Below, piece by piece: positions 1 through 9,280 of a stretch of DNA of 64,000 nt. The stretch is taken from positions 744,001 through 808,000 of the forward strand of contig CAWJDO010000002.1 in the NCBI GenBank assembly GCA_963841635.1, given 5' to 3'. A program made the position numbers and the translations under genes. Positions within the stretch are counted from its first letter, which is position 1, and every line of letters starts with the position of its first letter. This stretch comes from DASWZN01 sp963841635. GTDB taxonomy: Bacteria; Acidobacteriota; Terriglobia; Bryobacterales; Bryobacteraceae. Under the pieces are notes generated by a model that did no database searches, was not told where the DNA came from, and saw nothing but the letters and a program-made list of their open reading frames with translations.

Positions 1-1426
1 CCAGCCGGACTCCCGCGGCCCGGGCCGATTCCTCGAGCGTCCGCGAGCGTTCTGGATACAGCGTGAACCCGCTGGCGTGCCTCACAATCCGCAGGTTCTT
101 CCCACCGTTCTCCTGGAACGCGGCGGCCGCGATCCGGTCCTGCACAATCCTGATCCGGCCCTCGGACAGCGCCCGCAGCGGCTCCTCGATCCCCCAGTCC
201 GCCGCGACGACGTCCGTGACGTGCTCGTTGCGCAACTCCCGATCCAGGCCGTAGATGGCATCGGTCCAGTACACGGTGAGCCCGTTCGACGCCATCTGGA
301 GCCGATAGGCCACGGTCAGCAGGACGCCGGCACCGAGCACCGCGGCCACCACGCACACGCCGGTCTTGCGAAGCCAGCCCGCAACAGCAACCCCGGGAAT
401 GAATGTTGCCGCGACGATCAGGTGCGGCAGCGGATAGAGCAGTACGATGTGCTGCGGACCAGCCCCCGCGTTCCGGAACGGCAGCATCGCCAGAAACGTG
501 AACAGGCCGGCCATCCAGGCGAACTGGAGGAGCCGTCTCCTTCGCTTGTCCGCACCCGCCCACGGCAGCACCAGGGCCGACGCCAGCAGCGCGACCGCCA
601 GAAGGTCACGCCGGGGCGCCGGAGACTTCTCGAACATGTACCCGTTGAACACGCTGCCATCCAGCGTCCTCACCGCGGCCGCGATCTTGAAGCCGGGGCT
701 GTAGTCCTGCAAAGTCTCCTGCACGCGCCATGTGGCCATTCCCGAAGTGGCATTGAAGAACACGAGCGGCAACGATCCGATCGCGAAGCCGCAGGCGAGG
801 ATCACGATCGTGCGCGGACGCACCCGTCCGATGCGGTCTCGAAACACGATGCCCGCCGCAACCAGAGCGCCGGCCAGGCCGAACAGGAAGACAGCCTTGT
901 TCCAAACCAGGAATCCCGCCACGAATCCCGCGGCGGCCAGCACCGCGACGCCGGGCCGTTCCACGGCGCGTACCGCCAGGTTCGCCAGCAAAACCCAACC
1001 GAAGATCTGAACCGCGGCGGGCCCCCAGTCGAGACTTGTCGACAGCACGAACGTCGTGTCCGCCGCGAGCAGCGCTGTGGCCACAATCGCCGTCCGCCGG
1101 TCCGCGACTCGGGAGACCAGACGCAGGAACAGGTACAAGGTCAAACAACTCAAAAGGACGACCGGCAGGCGCACCGCTACCGGGCCAGGCGGCAGCAACG
1201 GCACGAGCCAGGAATAGGCGAGCGATTTGGTGGCGCCCAGGTACGGCATGAGCATGAGCGGAACGCGGCCAAGCGCGGTATCCCAGGAGAATGCGGACCA
1301 ATGGGGCGGGAACAGCGGACCCAGGAACATCACTTCGTCCGCGTTGAAGCCCACGAACGGGACGAAAAGCATCGCCTCGATCACCAGCACAGCGGAGAAG
1401 GCAACGCCCCTCCAACGCTCGGTCAT
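1..1426 (-). CDS. Integral-membrane glycosyltransferase, GT39/ArnT-like (3' end cut by window)
   Basis: The minus-strand frame opening with ATG at 1426 stays open to base 1, giving about 475 residues without a stop, so the C-terminus lies outside the window. The protein opens with a hydrophobic segment and then an acidic loop (FNADEVMFLGPLFPPHW), followed by many hydrophobic stretches separated by short charged loops (for example VVLLSCLTLYLFLRL and FVAGFLVWNKAVFLFGLAG). A first membrane segment followed by a periplasmic loop with acidic residues is the pattern of family 39 and ArnT-type glycosyltransferases, which move sugars from polyprenyl-phosphate donors outside the cytoplasmic membrane. 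The family call is by architecture only. A long plus-strand reading frame across the same bases is an antisense artefact. Confidence 0.65.
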   Translation of the reverse strand, partial: MTERWRGVAFSAVLVIEAMLFVPFVGFNADEVMFLGPLFPPHWSAFSWDTALGRVPLMLMPYLGATKSLAYSWLVPLLPPGPVAVRLPVVLLSCLTLYLFLRLVSRVADRRTAIVATALLAADTTFVLSTSLDWGPAAVQIFGWVLLANLAVRAVERPGVAVLAAAGFVAGFLVWNKAVFLFGLAGALVAAGIVFRDRIGRVRPRTIVILACGFAIGSLPLVFFNATSGMATWRVQETLQDYSPGFKIAAAVRTLDGSVFNGYMFEKSPAPRRDLLAVALLASALVLPWAGADKRRRRLLQFAWMAGLFTFLAMLPFRNAGAGPQHIVLLYPLPHLIVAATFIPGVAVAGWLRKTGVCVVAAVLGAGVLLTVAYRLQMASNGLTVYWTDAIYGLDRELRNEHVTDVVAADWGIEEPLRALSEGRIRIVQDRIAAAAFQENGGKNLRIVRHASGFTLYPERSRTLEESARAAGVRL

Positions 1427-1633
1427 GACGGATCTCGAACCAAGGTATCACGGCCTCCAGCACCGAGCCGCGATCGTGAGGGCGTCGCCATGACGGCCTT
1501 CAATACCGAACCGCGACCGCAAGGGAGCGGGGCCGAAGGAGACTCTCGCAGAAGTGTATGGCTGTGGTACAGGAAAGGTGCGGCACCGCCGAGCGGCGCT
1601 CACACCCGCCGGGGGTCGCCCCGCGTCCCGTTG

Positions 1634-1867
1634 CTAAGCGCGCGCCCGTTTGTGCAAGGCGGCGACGAGGCGGTCGTGCACGCCCGCGGGCATTTGATAG
1701 GGGTCTACGCCGCGGTAGATCTGGATGGTCTTCTTGGTCGTGTCGCAGACCACCCAGCAGTTCGGGCACTCGCTCAGATGATGTTCGAGTTCCTGCCTGA
1801 GCCCAGCCTCAACGCTGCCGTCGAGGTACTCATTGAGCTCGCTGAGGAAGTCCTTACATGTAACCAA
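1634..1867 (-). CDS. Zinc-finger anti-sigma factor
   Basis: A 77-residue protein starting with ATG 14 bases before the end of the preceding sigma gene, so the two are probably translationally coupled. It contains H30-x3-C34-x2-C37, the HX3CX2C motif of zinc-binding anti-sigma (ZAS) domains, which hold ECF sigma factors inactive. The protein is short and has no clear membrane segment after the finger, so it is probably a soluble, one-domain anti-sigma factor rather than a transmembrane receptor. Partner and role are inferred from the overlap with the ECF sigma gene. Confidence 0.8.
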   Translation of the reverse strand: MVTCKDFLSELNEYLDGSVEAGLRQELEHHLSECPNCWVVCDTTKKTIQIYRGVDPYQMPAGVHDRLVAALHKRARA

Positions 1868-2480
1868 AGAAATCGTCCCCTTTCCGCTTAAAATAGCGGG
1901 TTAGTTTCTCTCTCAGCCTCAAACGCGCCCGAAGGAGCCGGCTCTTCACCGCGGGAATCGACAGATTCAACGCAGCCGCGGTCTCTTCAGTCGAAAGCTC
2001 CTCAATATCCCTCAACGCGAACACCGCCCGAAACGTAGGCGGCAAGCTGTCCACGGCCTTCTCCAGGATGGCCCGTATCTCCTCCTGAGAGTAGGTCTGC
2101 TCGGGGTTCGGCCCCCAGACGGCAATCTCGCGCACCAGGCTCTCTTCGCCGGTGTCGTAAGGGTCGTCGAGCGAAACCGAGGCATCCGTCTTGCGCTTCC
2201 GAAGCTTCATCAGCGCCTGGTTGACGGCAATCCGCACAAGCCACGTGTAGAACTTGGAGTTTCCCTGGAAGTCCCTCAGGTGCTCGTAGGCCTTAAGGAA
2301 CGTCTCTTGCAGAACGTCCTCGGCGTCCTCCGGGTTCTGCGTGATGTGCCTGGCCAGGCGATAGATATTTCCTTCGTATCGATTGACCAGCTCGGTGAAA
2401 GCTTCTTCACCTCCCGTTTGTGCCTGGGCTACCAGCGCGGCTTCGTCAAACCCGTCAGTCTGCCCTATCCGTTGGATCAT
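1854..2480 (-). CDS. ECF-type RNA polymerase sigma factor (RpoE/SigW-like)
   Basis: A 208-residue sigma-70 family protein. Region 2 spans roughly residues 25-95 and includes the -10-recognition helix with DAEDVLQETFLKAYEHL, followed by FYTWLVRIAVNQALMKLRKRK. A linker of about 40 residues leads to region 4 (about 135-195), with LPPTFRAVFALRDIEELSTE and the helix-turn-helix LSIPAVKSRLLRARLRLREKL. Length and two-domain layout match group 4 (ECF) sigma factors. It is followed with a 14-base overlap by a zinc-finger anti-sigma gene, the usual regulator pair. It lies downstream of the rplK block on the same strand but is separated by about 135 bases, so it may have its own promoter. Confidence 0.92.
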   Translation of the reverse strand: MIQRIGQTDGFDEAALVAQAQTGGEEAFTELVNRYEGNIYRLARHITQNPEDAEDVLQETFLKAYEHLRDFQGNSKFYTWLVRIAVNQALMKLRKRKTDASVSLDDPYDTGEESLVREIAVWGPNPEQTYSQEEIRAILEKAVDSLPPTFRAVFALRDIEELSTEETAAALNLSIPAVKSRLLRARLRLREKLTRYFKRKGDDFFGYM

Positions 2481-2615
2481 TGATATCGCGTCCAGGATTC
2501 ATACTTTAACACAGGACCGCTCGGTTTCGGCCGCTTCGGTAGTCCGGCGGGGGGATTCTCGGGCTCCTGGGCTTCCCCAAGGGGCCTGGCCGTGGGAAGG
2601 CGGCTTGCCGGACCC

Positions 2616-3296
2616 TCAGGCCTTGGCTCCGGCTGCCTGCTCGAAACGATGCTCGGTAAAGCGCAGAATGCCGTCGGCATCCCGGTACGCGATGGTGAGC
2701 TTCCCTCCGGGAGCGCCGGCCGTGGCGAGCCAGCTTCCGGCCTGTTCCACGTCGCTCTGTCGGAGCATCCCCGCTCCATAGATCTGGGGCACGTTGCCGT
2801 CGGACCCCGTCCATGCGATCAACCCACGGCTCCGGGCTCCGGCTAACACCCCCGCGACGGCGTCGGCCTTGGCCGGCAGCAGGAACTCGAAATTCGTTTT
2901 CACTTTCTGGAAGTGCGCCGCCATGCCCACGCGAGTTGCTTCAGGCTGCCCCTCCAGGCAGTGCGCGAGCAGCGGAAAGCGTTCCTCGAACGCTCCTCGG
3001 GCCGCCTTGCCTCGATCGCCGCTGTGGTCCGCTCGGAGTGAAGCGCCCGGCGAACTGGGATCCTGCGGCAGCAAGGCGAGAACGACGGGAACGATGAACG
3101 GAAGGAAGAGTGCGCCGTAGCCCCAGATCATACCGTCGCGGTTGTTCTGCCTGGCGTGCCAGCGGACCAAGGCCCTGACGCAGAAGCTGACCACAATCCA
3201 GGTCAGAATCCCGGCCTTGCGGTTCCCGGCCTCCATCAGCGCGGCCGGAATGAGCAACAGCACGGGCGACAGCAACAAGAGGATGCGCGCTGCCAT
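2616..3296 (-). CDS. Hypothetical membrane-anchored protein
   Basis: A 226-residue protein I do not recognise. Two or three N-terminal hydrophobic segments (about residues 4-24, 29-45 and 58-78) are followed by a soluble region of about 140 residues, in which a repeated-looking fold ends with GGKLTIAYRDADGILRFTEHRFE. It starts 36 bases after rplK on the same strand, so it is probably co-transcribed with the ribosomal block. It occupies the place where rplA, rplJ and rplL are normally found. No catalytic motif is visible. Confidence 0.7.
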   Translation of the reverse strand: MAARILLLLSPVLLLIPAALMEAGNRKAGILTWIVVSFCVRALVRWHARQNNRDGMIWGYGALFLPFIVPVVLALLPQDPSSPGASLRADHSGDRGKAARGAFEERFPLLAHCLEGQPEATRVGMAAHFQKVKTNFEFLLPAKADAVAGVLAGARSRGLIAWTGSDGNVPQIYGAGMLRQSDVEQAGSWLATAGAPGGKLTIAYRDADGILRFTEHRFEQAAGAKA

Positions 3297-3332
3297 TGGC
3301 CGCCTCCGAGCGAGGGAGTGAGGACCTGAAAG

Positions 3333-3767
3333 CTATGCCGCGTCGACGTCGACGCCCATGCTGCGGGCCGTGCCTTCCACGCAGTGGATCGCCGCTTCGA
3401 GCGTGAAGCAATTCAGGTCGGGCATCTTGATCTTGGCGATCTCTTCGACCTGCTTGGCGGTGATCGTCCCTACCTTGACCTTGTTCGGTTCGGCGGAGCC
3501 CTTGGCCAGGCTTACCGCGCGCTTGATCAGCACCGGAACCGGCGGCGTCTTCGTAATGAAGGTGAACGAGCGGTCGCTGAAAATCGTGATGACGACCGGG
3601 ATGATCAACCCTTCCTGGTCCTTCGCCGACGTCTTGGCGTTGAACGCCTTGCAGAACTCCATGATGTTGACGCCTTGCGGGCCGAGAGCCGTGCCTACAG
3701 GCGGCGCCGGGGTCGCCTTGCCGGCCGGGATCTGCAGTTTCACTTGCGCGGTAACTTTCTTTGCCAT
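3333..3767 (-). CDS. rplK: Ribosomal protein L11
   Basis: A 144-residue protein that aligns by eye along its length with L11. The N-terminal domain (MAKKVTAQVKLQIPAGKATP, then PVGTALGPQGVNIMEFCKAFN) carries the proline-rich thiostrepton-site segment. The C-terminal rRNA-binding domain ends with MPDLNCFTLEAAIHCVEGTARSMG. L11 forms part of the GTPase-associated centre of the large subunit. It follows nusG by 9 bases, the conserved secE-nusG-rplK order. Unusually, rplA is not the next gene: a membrane protein and then an ECF sigma pair follow. Confidence 0.97.
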   Translation of the reverse strand: MAKKVTAQVKLQIPAGKATPAPPVGTALGPQGVNIMEFCKAFNAKTSAKDQEGLIIPVVITIFSDRSFTFITKTPPVPVLIKRAVSLAKGSAEPNKVKVGTITAKQVEEIAKIKMPDLNCFTLEAAIHCVEGTARSMGVDVDAA

Positions 3768-3776
3768 TCCGGAACC

Positions 3777-4412
3777 CTATACCTTTTCTACCTGACCGAA
3801 TTCGAGCTCGACCGGCGTCGCGCGGCCGAAAATTGTAACCAGCACGCGCAGCGTGTTGCGCTCCGCGTTCACCTCGTCCACCTTGCCGGAGAAGTTCGAG
3901 AAGGGGCCGTCGTTGATGCGAACCGACTCGCCTTTCTCGAAAGTCTGCTTGGGCCGCGGCCTGTCGGCCGACGTCGCCTGGCGGTAGAGAATATCGTTGA
4001 CCTCGGTGGCGCTCAGCGGCACCGGCGTATTGCCGCCGCCTACGAAACCGGTGACTCGCGGCGTGGACTTCACGGCGTGCCACAGGTCGTCGTTCATTTC
4101 CATCTCGACCAGAACGTAACCGGGATACATCAGCCGCTTGCTGGTGACCTTCCTGCCCCCGCGAACCTCGACCACTTCTTCGGTGGGGATGAGGATCTGC
4201 CCGATCTTGTCCGCGAAGCCGAAAGCTTGTGCGCGGCCACGCAGGGACTCGGCCACCTTGTTCTCGAAACCCGAGTAGGTGTGGATGATGAACCACTGCC
4301 GCGGAGAGTTCTCATCGAACCCCTGGGGCGCCTGCCCGGCCTCGGCCTCAGGCTCCGGCGGTTTCGATTCCGCCTCGTCCTGATGCACCTCGATCTTGTC
4401 CTCGTCTGCCAT
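3777..4412 (-). CDS. nusG: Transcription termination/antitermination factor NusG
   Basis: A 211-residue NusG. The NGN domain begins near residue 39 (PRQWFIIHTYSGFENKVAESL) and includes KRLMYPGYVLVEMEMNDDLW. The C-terminal KOW domain contains FEKGESVRINDGPFSNFSGKVDEVN. The first 38 residues are an acidic, proline-rich extension (MADEDKIEVHQDEAESKPPE onwards) absent from E. coli NusG and probably disordered. The gene sits between secE (12-base gap) and rplK (9-base gap), the standard operon order. NusG binds RNA polymerase and links it to Rho and the ribosome. Confidence 0.97.
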   Translation of the reverse strand: MADEDKIEVHQDEAESKPPEPEAEAGQAPQGFDENSPRQWFIIHTYSGFENKVAESLRGRAQAFGFADKIGQILIPTEEVVEVRGGRKVTSKRLMYPGYVLVEMEMNDDLWHAVKSTPRVTGFVGGGNTPVPLSATEVNDILYRQATSADRPRPKQTFEKGESVRINDGPFSNFSGKVDEVNAERNTLRVLVTIFGRATPVELEFGQVEKV

Positions 4413-4424
4413 GCCGCACCGCCC

Positions 4425-4667
4425 TTAGGACTGCTTCGCCAGCACCTGGAATGTCTTGGTTATCGCTCGGGCGATGATGGTGTCGACCACGGCGAAGTAC
4501 GCCGCAAAAAGGAACACGGTGACGATGACCACCAGCGTGGTCGCCCGCACCGACTTGCGGTTCGGCCAGGTGACTTTCCGCATCTCCGCCTGGAGTTCCT
4601 CGAAGTAGTTCTTTACGTCCACCGGCCACTGCCGGAGTCTCTCGACGAAAGGCTTTTGATCGTCCAT
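4425..4667 (-). CDS. secE: Preprotein translocase subunit SecE
   Basis: An 80-residue single-span SecE. An amphipathic cytoplasmic helix (FEELQAEMRKVTWPNRKSV) contains the signature KVTWP, followed by one membrane segment (TTLVVIVTVFLFAAYFAVVD). It is the essential clamp of the SecYEG channel. It lies directly upstream of nusG in the same orientation. A 25-bp tandem repeat and tRNA-Trp precede it. Confidence 0.95.
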   Translation of the reverse strand: MDDQKPFVERLRQWPVDVKNYFEELQAEMRKVTWPNRKSVRATTLVVIVTVFLFAAYFAVVDTIIARAITKTFQVLAKQS

Positions 4668-4670
4668 CTT

Positions 4671-4746
4671 TCCTTGCCTCTTACCGCTTCGCGGGTCCTT
4701 GCCTCTTACGGCTCCGCGGGTCCTTGCGTCTTAACCGCTCCGCGGG
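4671..4746. repeat. Three tandem copies of a 25-bp unit between secE and tRNA-Trp
   Basis: Units at 4671-4695, 4696-4720 and 4721-4746 each begin TCCTTGCCTCTTA or a one-base variant and end CCGCGGG or CGCGGG. They fill the whole spacer between the secE start and the 3' flank of tRNA-Trp. The last unit is 26 bp. With only three units and no spacers this is not a CRISPR. It would be transcribed between the tRNA and secE and may form a processing or regulatory RNA structure; no function is shown. Confidence 0.8.
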
Positions 4747-4770
4747 ATTCCAGGGCGCCCTTCTCAATGG

Positions 4771-4842
4771 CAGGGGCGGAGGGATTCGAACCCCCACTCG
4801 CGGTTTTGGAGACCGCTGGTCTACCGTTAAACCTACGCCCCT
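4771..4842 (-). tRNA. trpT: tRNA-Trp (CCA anticodon)
   Basis: On the minus strand the 72 bases fold as a cloverleaf with acceptor pairs AGGGGCG/CGCCCCT, an anticodon loop read CTCCAAA (anticodon CCA) and a T-arm with GGTTCGAATCC. The 3' CCA is not encoded. It lies between rpmG and secE, the common bacterial position for tRNA-Trp. Confidence 0.95.
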
Positions 4843-4907
4843 ACTTTCGAGCGAACAGCCGTAACCCGACTGCCTTCTATATTCTACAGTATCCGGTCCG
4901 CGCCGCC

Positions 4908-5060
4908 CTACTTGACCTCTTTGTGCGGCTGATGCTTACGGCAGTGCGGGCAGAACTTGCTCATCTCCAGACGCTCGGTGGTCGTCTTCTTGTTCTTGGT
5001 CTTGGTGTAGTTCCGGTTCTTGCACTCGGTGCACTGGAACGTGATGATTTCTCGTGGCAT
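4908..5060 (-). CDS. rpmG: Ribosomal protein L33
   Basis: The gene encodes 50 residues, the usual L33 length. It starts at MPREIITFQC, although the frame is open for 26 more codons upstream; that upstream part is repeat-derived and lacks family similarity, so ATG at 5060 is preferred. Four cysteines (C10, C13, C37, C40) form the CXXC...CXXC zinc ribbon, so this is the zinc-binding C+ form. The order tuf, rpmG, tRNA-Trp, secE, nusG is conserved in many bacteria. Confidence 0.95.
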   Translation of the reverse strand: MPREIITFQCTECKNRNYTKTKNKKTTTERLEMSKFCPHCRKHQPHKEVK

Positions 5061-5076
5061 TCGACTTCCTTTGCTC

Positions 5077-5181
5077 GTCGCTCGTCGCCCGTCGCTCGTC
5101 GATTCCGGCCGGCTCTTCCTCTGCTTCGCCCCTGGCATATCGCCGGGTTCGAAGCCGGCCGTCCGACGGGCGACGAGCGAC
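5077..5181. repeat. 18-bp perfect inverted repeat in the tuf-rpmG spacer
   Basis: GTCGCTCGTCGCCCGTCG at 5077-5094 recurs as its exact reverse complement at 5164-5181. The arms are built from the short motif GTCGCTC/GTCGCCC and extend imperfectly on both sides. In the tuf-rpmG transcript they could form a long stem around a loop of about 69 bases, possibly lowering rpmG expression relative to tuf or protecting the tuf 3' end. It could also be a REP-like dispersed element. Confidence 0.75.
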
Positions 5182-5192
5182 AGGCGACGGGC

Positions 5193-6380
<1,188 letters not shown>

Positions 6381-6443
6381 GGTGCGATCCCCTGGAATCG
6401 GAGGGCCGCCCCGTGCGGGCCCTCAATCTGTCAAGTAAATTTC

Positions 6444-6519
<76 letters not shown>

Positions 6520-6550
6520 CCACTGCAACGAACACCACTGCAACGAGCAA

Positions 6551-6638
6551 TGGTGGACAGGGGAGGATTCGAACCTCCGTAGCCCGAAAGGGCGACGGGT
6601 TTACAGCCCGTTGCTTTTGACCGCTCAGCCACCTGTCC
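6551..6638 (-). tRNA. tyrT: tRNA-Tyr (GUA anticodon)
   Basis: An 88-base class II cloverleaf on the minus strand with acceptor stem GGACAGG/CCTGTCC, anticodon loop CTGTAAA (anticodon GTA), a long variable arm (CGCCCTTTCGGGCT) and T-arm GGTTCGAATCC. The 3' CCA is encoded. It is the first gene of the tRNA-Tyr, tRNA-Thr, tuf series. Confidence 0.96.
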
Positions 6639-6785
6639 GACAAACCTGCCGGCCGCCGTGCGGCACAACTCTCCTCACAGCGTCCGTCAAGGCCGAAAGT
6701 GAAAGTATAGCGCATTCGCCGCGGCCAAAGCCAACCCGCGGCGCGAAAAAAAACGCGGGAGCGGGCGGCCAGGCCAGGTAACGCA

Positions 6786-6820
6786 AAAAGCCGGCCGCAC
6801 ATCGTGTGCGGCCGGCTTTT
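6786..6820. terminator. Strong bidirectional intrinsic terminator
   Basis: A perfect 16-bp inverted repeat, AAAAGCCGGCCGCACA at 6786-6801 and its complement at 6805-6820, flanks a 3-base loop. The GC-rich stem is bordered by A and T runs on both sides, so it can work in both directions. It separates the PEP-CTERM gene (ending at 6851, minus strand) from the downstream tRNA-Tyr/tuf transcript. Confidence 0.9.
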
Positions 6821-6850
6821 GACTAACGGGAGAGAATCTTTCCGGAGTGC

Positions 6851-7534
6851 TTAGCTTTTCCGAAACCGGCGCCGCACGAATGCCAGCCCGATCAAACCAG
6901 ACCCGATCAGGACGAAGGTCACCGGCTCGGGGGCGATTGAGGCGAAATCCTGCTCGAAGGTCGACACCGGCCGTCCGCCGACAGTAGGCACCGTAACGGT
7001 GGTTGCGGTGTGAATGGAGGTCAGCAGGTACGGGTCTGACGTCTTAAGACCGCAGCCAGAGCACCCCGCAGTACTCAGTGGATTCGGAGTCACGTTCGTA
7101 GGCAGCCCCGTCTGGTTGTCCACAGCGGTGTCGAGGTTCGCAATGGCGCCTGTGTTCAAATAGTCAGTCGACTGAACGAGACCAACAACCCCGTAGGGAT
7201 TGCCCGATACCACGCTGACGTCGAAGCTAAGCGTGAATCCGGCCCTGAAAGTGCCACCAGAAGTTGTCGACGAGAAAACCCAGTTCTGCGTAAACGGCAT
7301 AGTGCTGTTATCGCTTGACAGAGTGGCGTTGATCAGGGAGAGGTCGCTGATTTGGTTCGAACCAGTCCCCAGGCTCAAGAACTGGAAGTTACTGAAGAGC
7401 ACACCCTGGACTTCGCAGCCCGCCGAGCCATATCCGACCAGAGTCGCCATTGTCGTCGAGACGCACATTGTCGCTGCCGATCCAACAGTCGTTGCGACGA
7501 TCAGAGCCACTATCAGCAACAAGACCCTCTTCAT
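6851..7534 (-). CDS. PEP-CTERM sorting-domain protein, secreted
   Basis: A 227-residue protein counted from MKRVLLLIVALIVATTVGSAA, which is a clear signal peptide. ATG at 7534 is chosen because GGGAGGA lies just upstream; the frame extends 33 codons further without family support. The middle is serine/threonine/asparagine-rich beta-type sequence. The C-terminus has the tripartite sorting signal: PEP (APEPVTF), a hydrophobic helix (VLIGSGLIGLAFV) and a basic tail (RRRFRKS). Such proteins are recognised by an exosortase and released to the surface or matrix. The cargo function is unknown. A hairpin terminator follows the stop. Confidence 0.85.
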   Translation of the reverse strand: MKRVLLLIVALIVATTVGSAATMCVSTTMATLVGYGSAGCEVQGVLFSNFQFLSLGTGSNQISDLSLINATLSSDNSTMPFTQNWVFSSTTSGGTFRAGFTLSFDVSVVSGNPYGVVGLVQSTDYLNTGAIANLDTAVDNQTGLPTNVTPNPLSTAGCSGCGLKTSDPYLLTSIHTATTVTVPTVGGRPVSTFEQDFASIAPEPVTFVLIGSGLIGLAFVRRRFRKS

Positions 7535-8035
7535 AGTCCAGTCCTCCCGGAGACAAGACACAACCTGCGCCAGACGGTCAACCGCCAAGGTTCGCATTAG
7601 GCTAAATATATCTGAAAGCCCGTAGTAGTGCAAGCCTTTTTAGTGGTTCCAACCTAGATGATCGCGGGTCTAGTACGGGGGTACTCAAGGTTCGTGGAAG
7701 ACGGAAGTGCCCAGGCGTAAAGGACATAGCTGCTCCGGAAGGCCGAATCGCGACCCTGCGGAAGCCTGGCGGGACCTCGGTGACGACCCGACCTGCGACG
7801 CAAGTTAACCGACGAAGACACTATCACCGAACCACCATGGTCCTGCGGAGTCACTCGCGGCCACCACTGACGAAGCGCTAGCTGGTACCCCCATTTGCGG
7901 TTACGGCGCAGCTCCTACCGCAGCTTGCCAGCACGGTATAATATTCCTACGTGCTGTCCACTGGGTATGTCCACGTGCTGACCTTGCCCGACCGTCTAAC
8001 CAAGTGAAGTACCAGAAGTACCAGAGGTGCCTTTT
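7535..8035. other. 500-bp divergent intergenic region
   Basis: This region separates the minus-strand PEP-CTERM gene from the plus-strand alpha-glucan cluster. It holds a perfect -10 hexamer near its right end and the short direct repeat GTACCAGA just before the GT4 gene. No convincing gene, RNA fold or binding site was seen otherwise. Confidence 0.6.
7937..7942 (+). promoter_or_regulatory. Consensus -10 hexamer for the alpha-glucan operon
   Basis: TATAAT occurs about 94 bases before the GT4 start codon, in a GC-rich background where the exact hexamer is rare. The position 17 bases upstream (CTACCG) is a poor -35 match, so the promoter may need an activator or another sigma context. Confidence 0.5.
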
Positions 8036-9196
8036 ATGCGAATTGCAATGCTTAGCTGGGAGTCCCTCCACTCCATCCCCGTAGGGGGCGTAGGTGTCCA
8101 CGTCACTGAACTCGCCGCGGCTCTGGAGCGGAAAGGCCATGAAGTACATATCTATACCCGCATGGGCCACGGCCAGCGGGAGTACGAGCTCGTCGAGGGA
8201 GTGCACTACCACCGCTGCCCTTTCGCGTTGAAACCCAACTTCGTGGATGAAGTGAACGAAATGTGCCGTTCGTTCGTGAATCAGGTGTTCCGGACCGAGG
8301 ACTACATGGGCGCTCCCTTCGACGTTGTGCACGCCCACGACTGGCTGACCGCCAATGCCATGATCTGGATCAAGCAGGGCCGCGGCCGCAAGACGGTGTT
8401 CACCATTCACTCCACCGAGTACGGCCGCAGCGGGAACCACTTCGGGAACGGGCAGTCGGTCCGCGTTCGCTGTCAGGAGCAGGCCGGCACCGAGTGGGCG
8501 GACCGCGTGATTGCCGTCTCCACTCCGCTCAAGAACGAGGTGATGTGGATGTACAACGTACCGGACGGGAAGCTCTCGGTGGTCCACAACGGGGTCAACG
8601 TCCACAACTACGACGGCTGGGTCGATCCGAAAGAGATCCGAAGCGGGTACGGCGTCGGCCCTGTCGATCCAACCGTACTGTTCTCCGGCCGCCTGGTGCA
8701 CCAGAAGGGCCCGGATCTGCTCCTCGATGCCATTCCTTACGTTCTGAGGTTCCACCCCCATGCCAAGTTCGTGTTTGCCGGAGACGGGGAGATGCGAGGC
8801 TCGCTGGAGCGGCGATCGCACCAGCTCGGCGTGGCCCACGCCACCCGCTTCATCGGATTCCAGCACAACGGAACGCTGGCCAACCTCTATAAGGCTTGCG
8901 ACGCCGTCTGCGTGCCGAGCCGCAACGAGCCCTTCGGGATCGTGGTGCTGGAGGCGTGGAGCGCGGGCAAGCCGGTGGTCTCGAGCCGCAATGGAGGCCC
9001 CGCCGAATTCGTCTGGCACGAGGTAAACGGCCTGAAGGTCGACCCGAATCCGAACTCCATCGCCTGGGGTCTGGGGACCCTGTTCACCAACTTCGAGTGG
9101 GCGCGCTGGATGGGGCGTAACGGGCGATATGCGGCCGAAAGAGACTTCAGTTGGGATACAGCCGCCGACAGGGTGATGTCCACGTACGCCGCCTAG
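8036..9196 (+). CDS. GT4-family glycogen-synthase-like glycosyltransferase
   Basis: A 386-residue GT-B fold enzyme. The N-terminal domain has MRIAMLSWES and the glycine loop PVGGVGVHVTELAAAL, then FDVVHAHDWLT. The C-terminal domain has VLFSGRLVHQKGPDLLLDAI and the E-x7-E donor motif in PSRNEPFGIVVLEAWSAGKP. These are hallmarks of retaining GT4 enzymes, including short glycogen or maltose-1-phosphate synthases. ATG at 8036 is preferred over an in-frame GTG at 8027 because AGAGG (8023-8027) is well spaced. It is followed on the same strand by a glucan phosphorylase and a GH57 enzyme, pointing to intracellular alpha-glucan metabolism. The exact donor is not readable from sequence. Confidence 0.85.
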   Translation: MRIAMLSWESLHSIPVGGVGVHVTELAAALERKGHEVHIYTRMGHGQREYELVEGVHYHRCPFALKPNFVDEVNEMCRSFVNQVFRTEDYMGAPFDVVHAHDWLTANAMIWIKQGRGRKTVFTIHSTEYGRSGNHFGNGQSVRVRCQEQAGTEWADRVIAVSTPLKNEVMWMYNVPDGKLSVVHNGVNVHNYDGWVDPKEIRSGYGVGPVDPTVLFSGRLVHQKGPDLLLDAIPYVLRFHPHAKFVFAGDGEMRGSLERRSHQLGVAHATRFIGFQHNGTLANLYKACDAVCVPSRNEPFGIVVLEAWSAGKPVVSSRNGGPAEFVWHEVNGLKVDPNPNSIAWGLGTLFTNFEWARWMGRNGRYAAERDFSWDTAADRVMSTYAA

Positions 9197-9280
9197 GGCC
9201 GAAGCGTCCGCCGGCGACATCGCCGCCAACCGGTCTGGAGGCCGCCCACAACCCTACGCCACGCGAGGCAAGGAGTGTTC

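Noticed and set aside
77..1891. A 604-codon plus-strand reading frame
   Set aside because: It is arginine- and glycine-rich low-complexity sequence antisense to the membrane glycosyltransferase and the anti-sigma gene, both of which show clear protein patterns.
2941..4296. A 451-codon minus-strand frame across rplK and nusG
   Set aside because: It is the shifted frame of rplK, nusG and the membrane protein, each of which is well supported in its own frame.
4671..4746. CRISPR-like short repeat
   Set aside because: Units are directly adjacent without spacers and no cas genes occur in the window.
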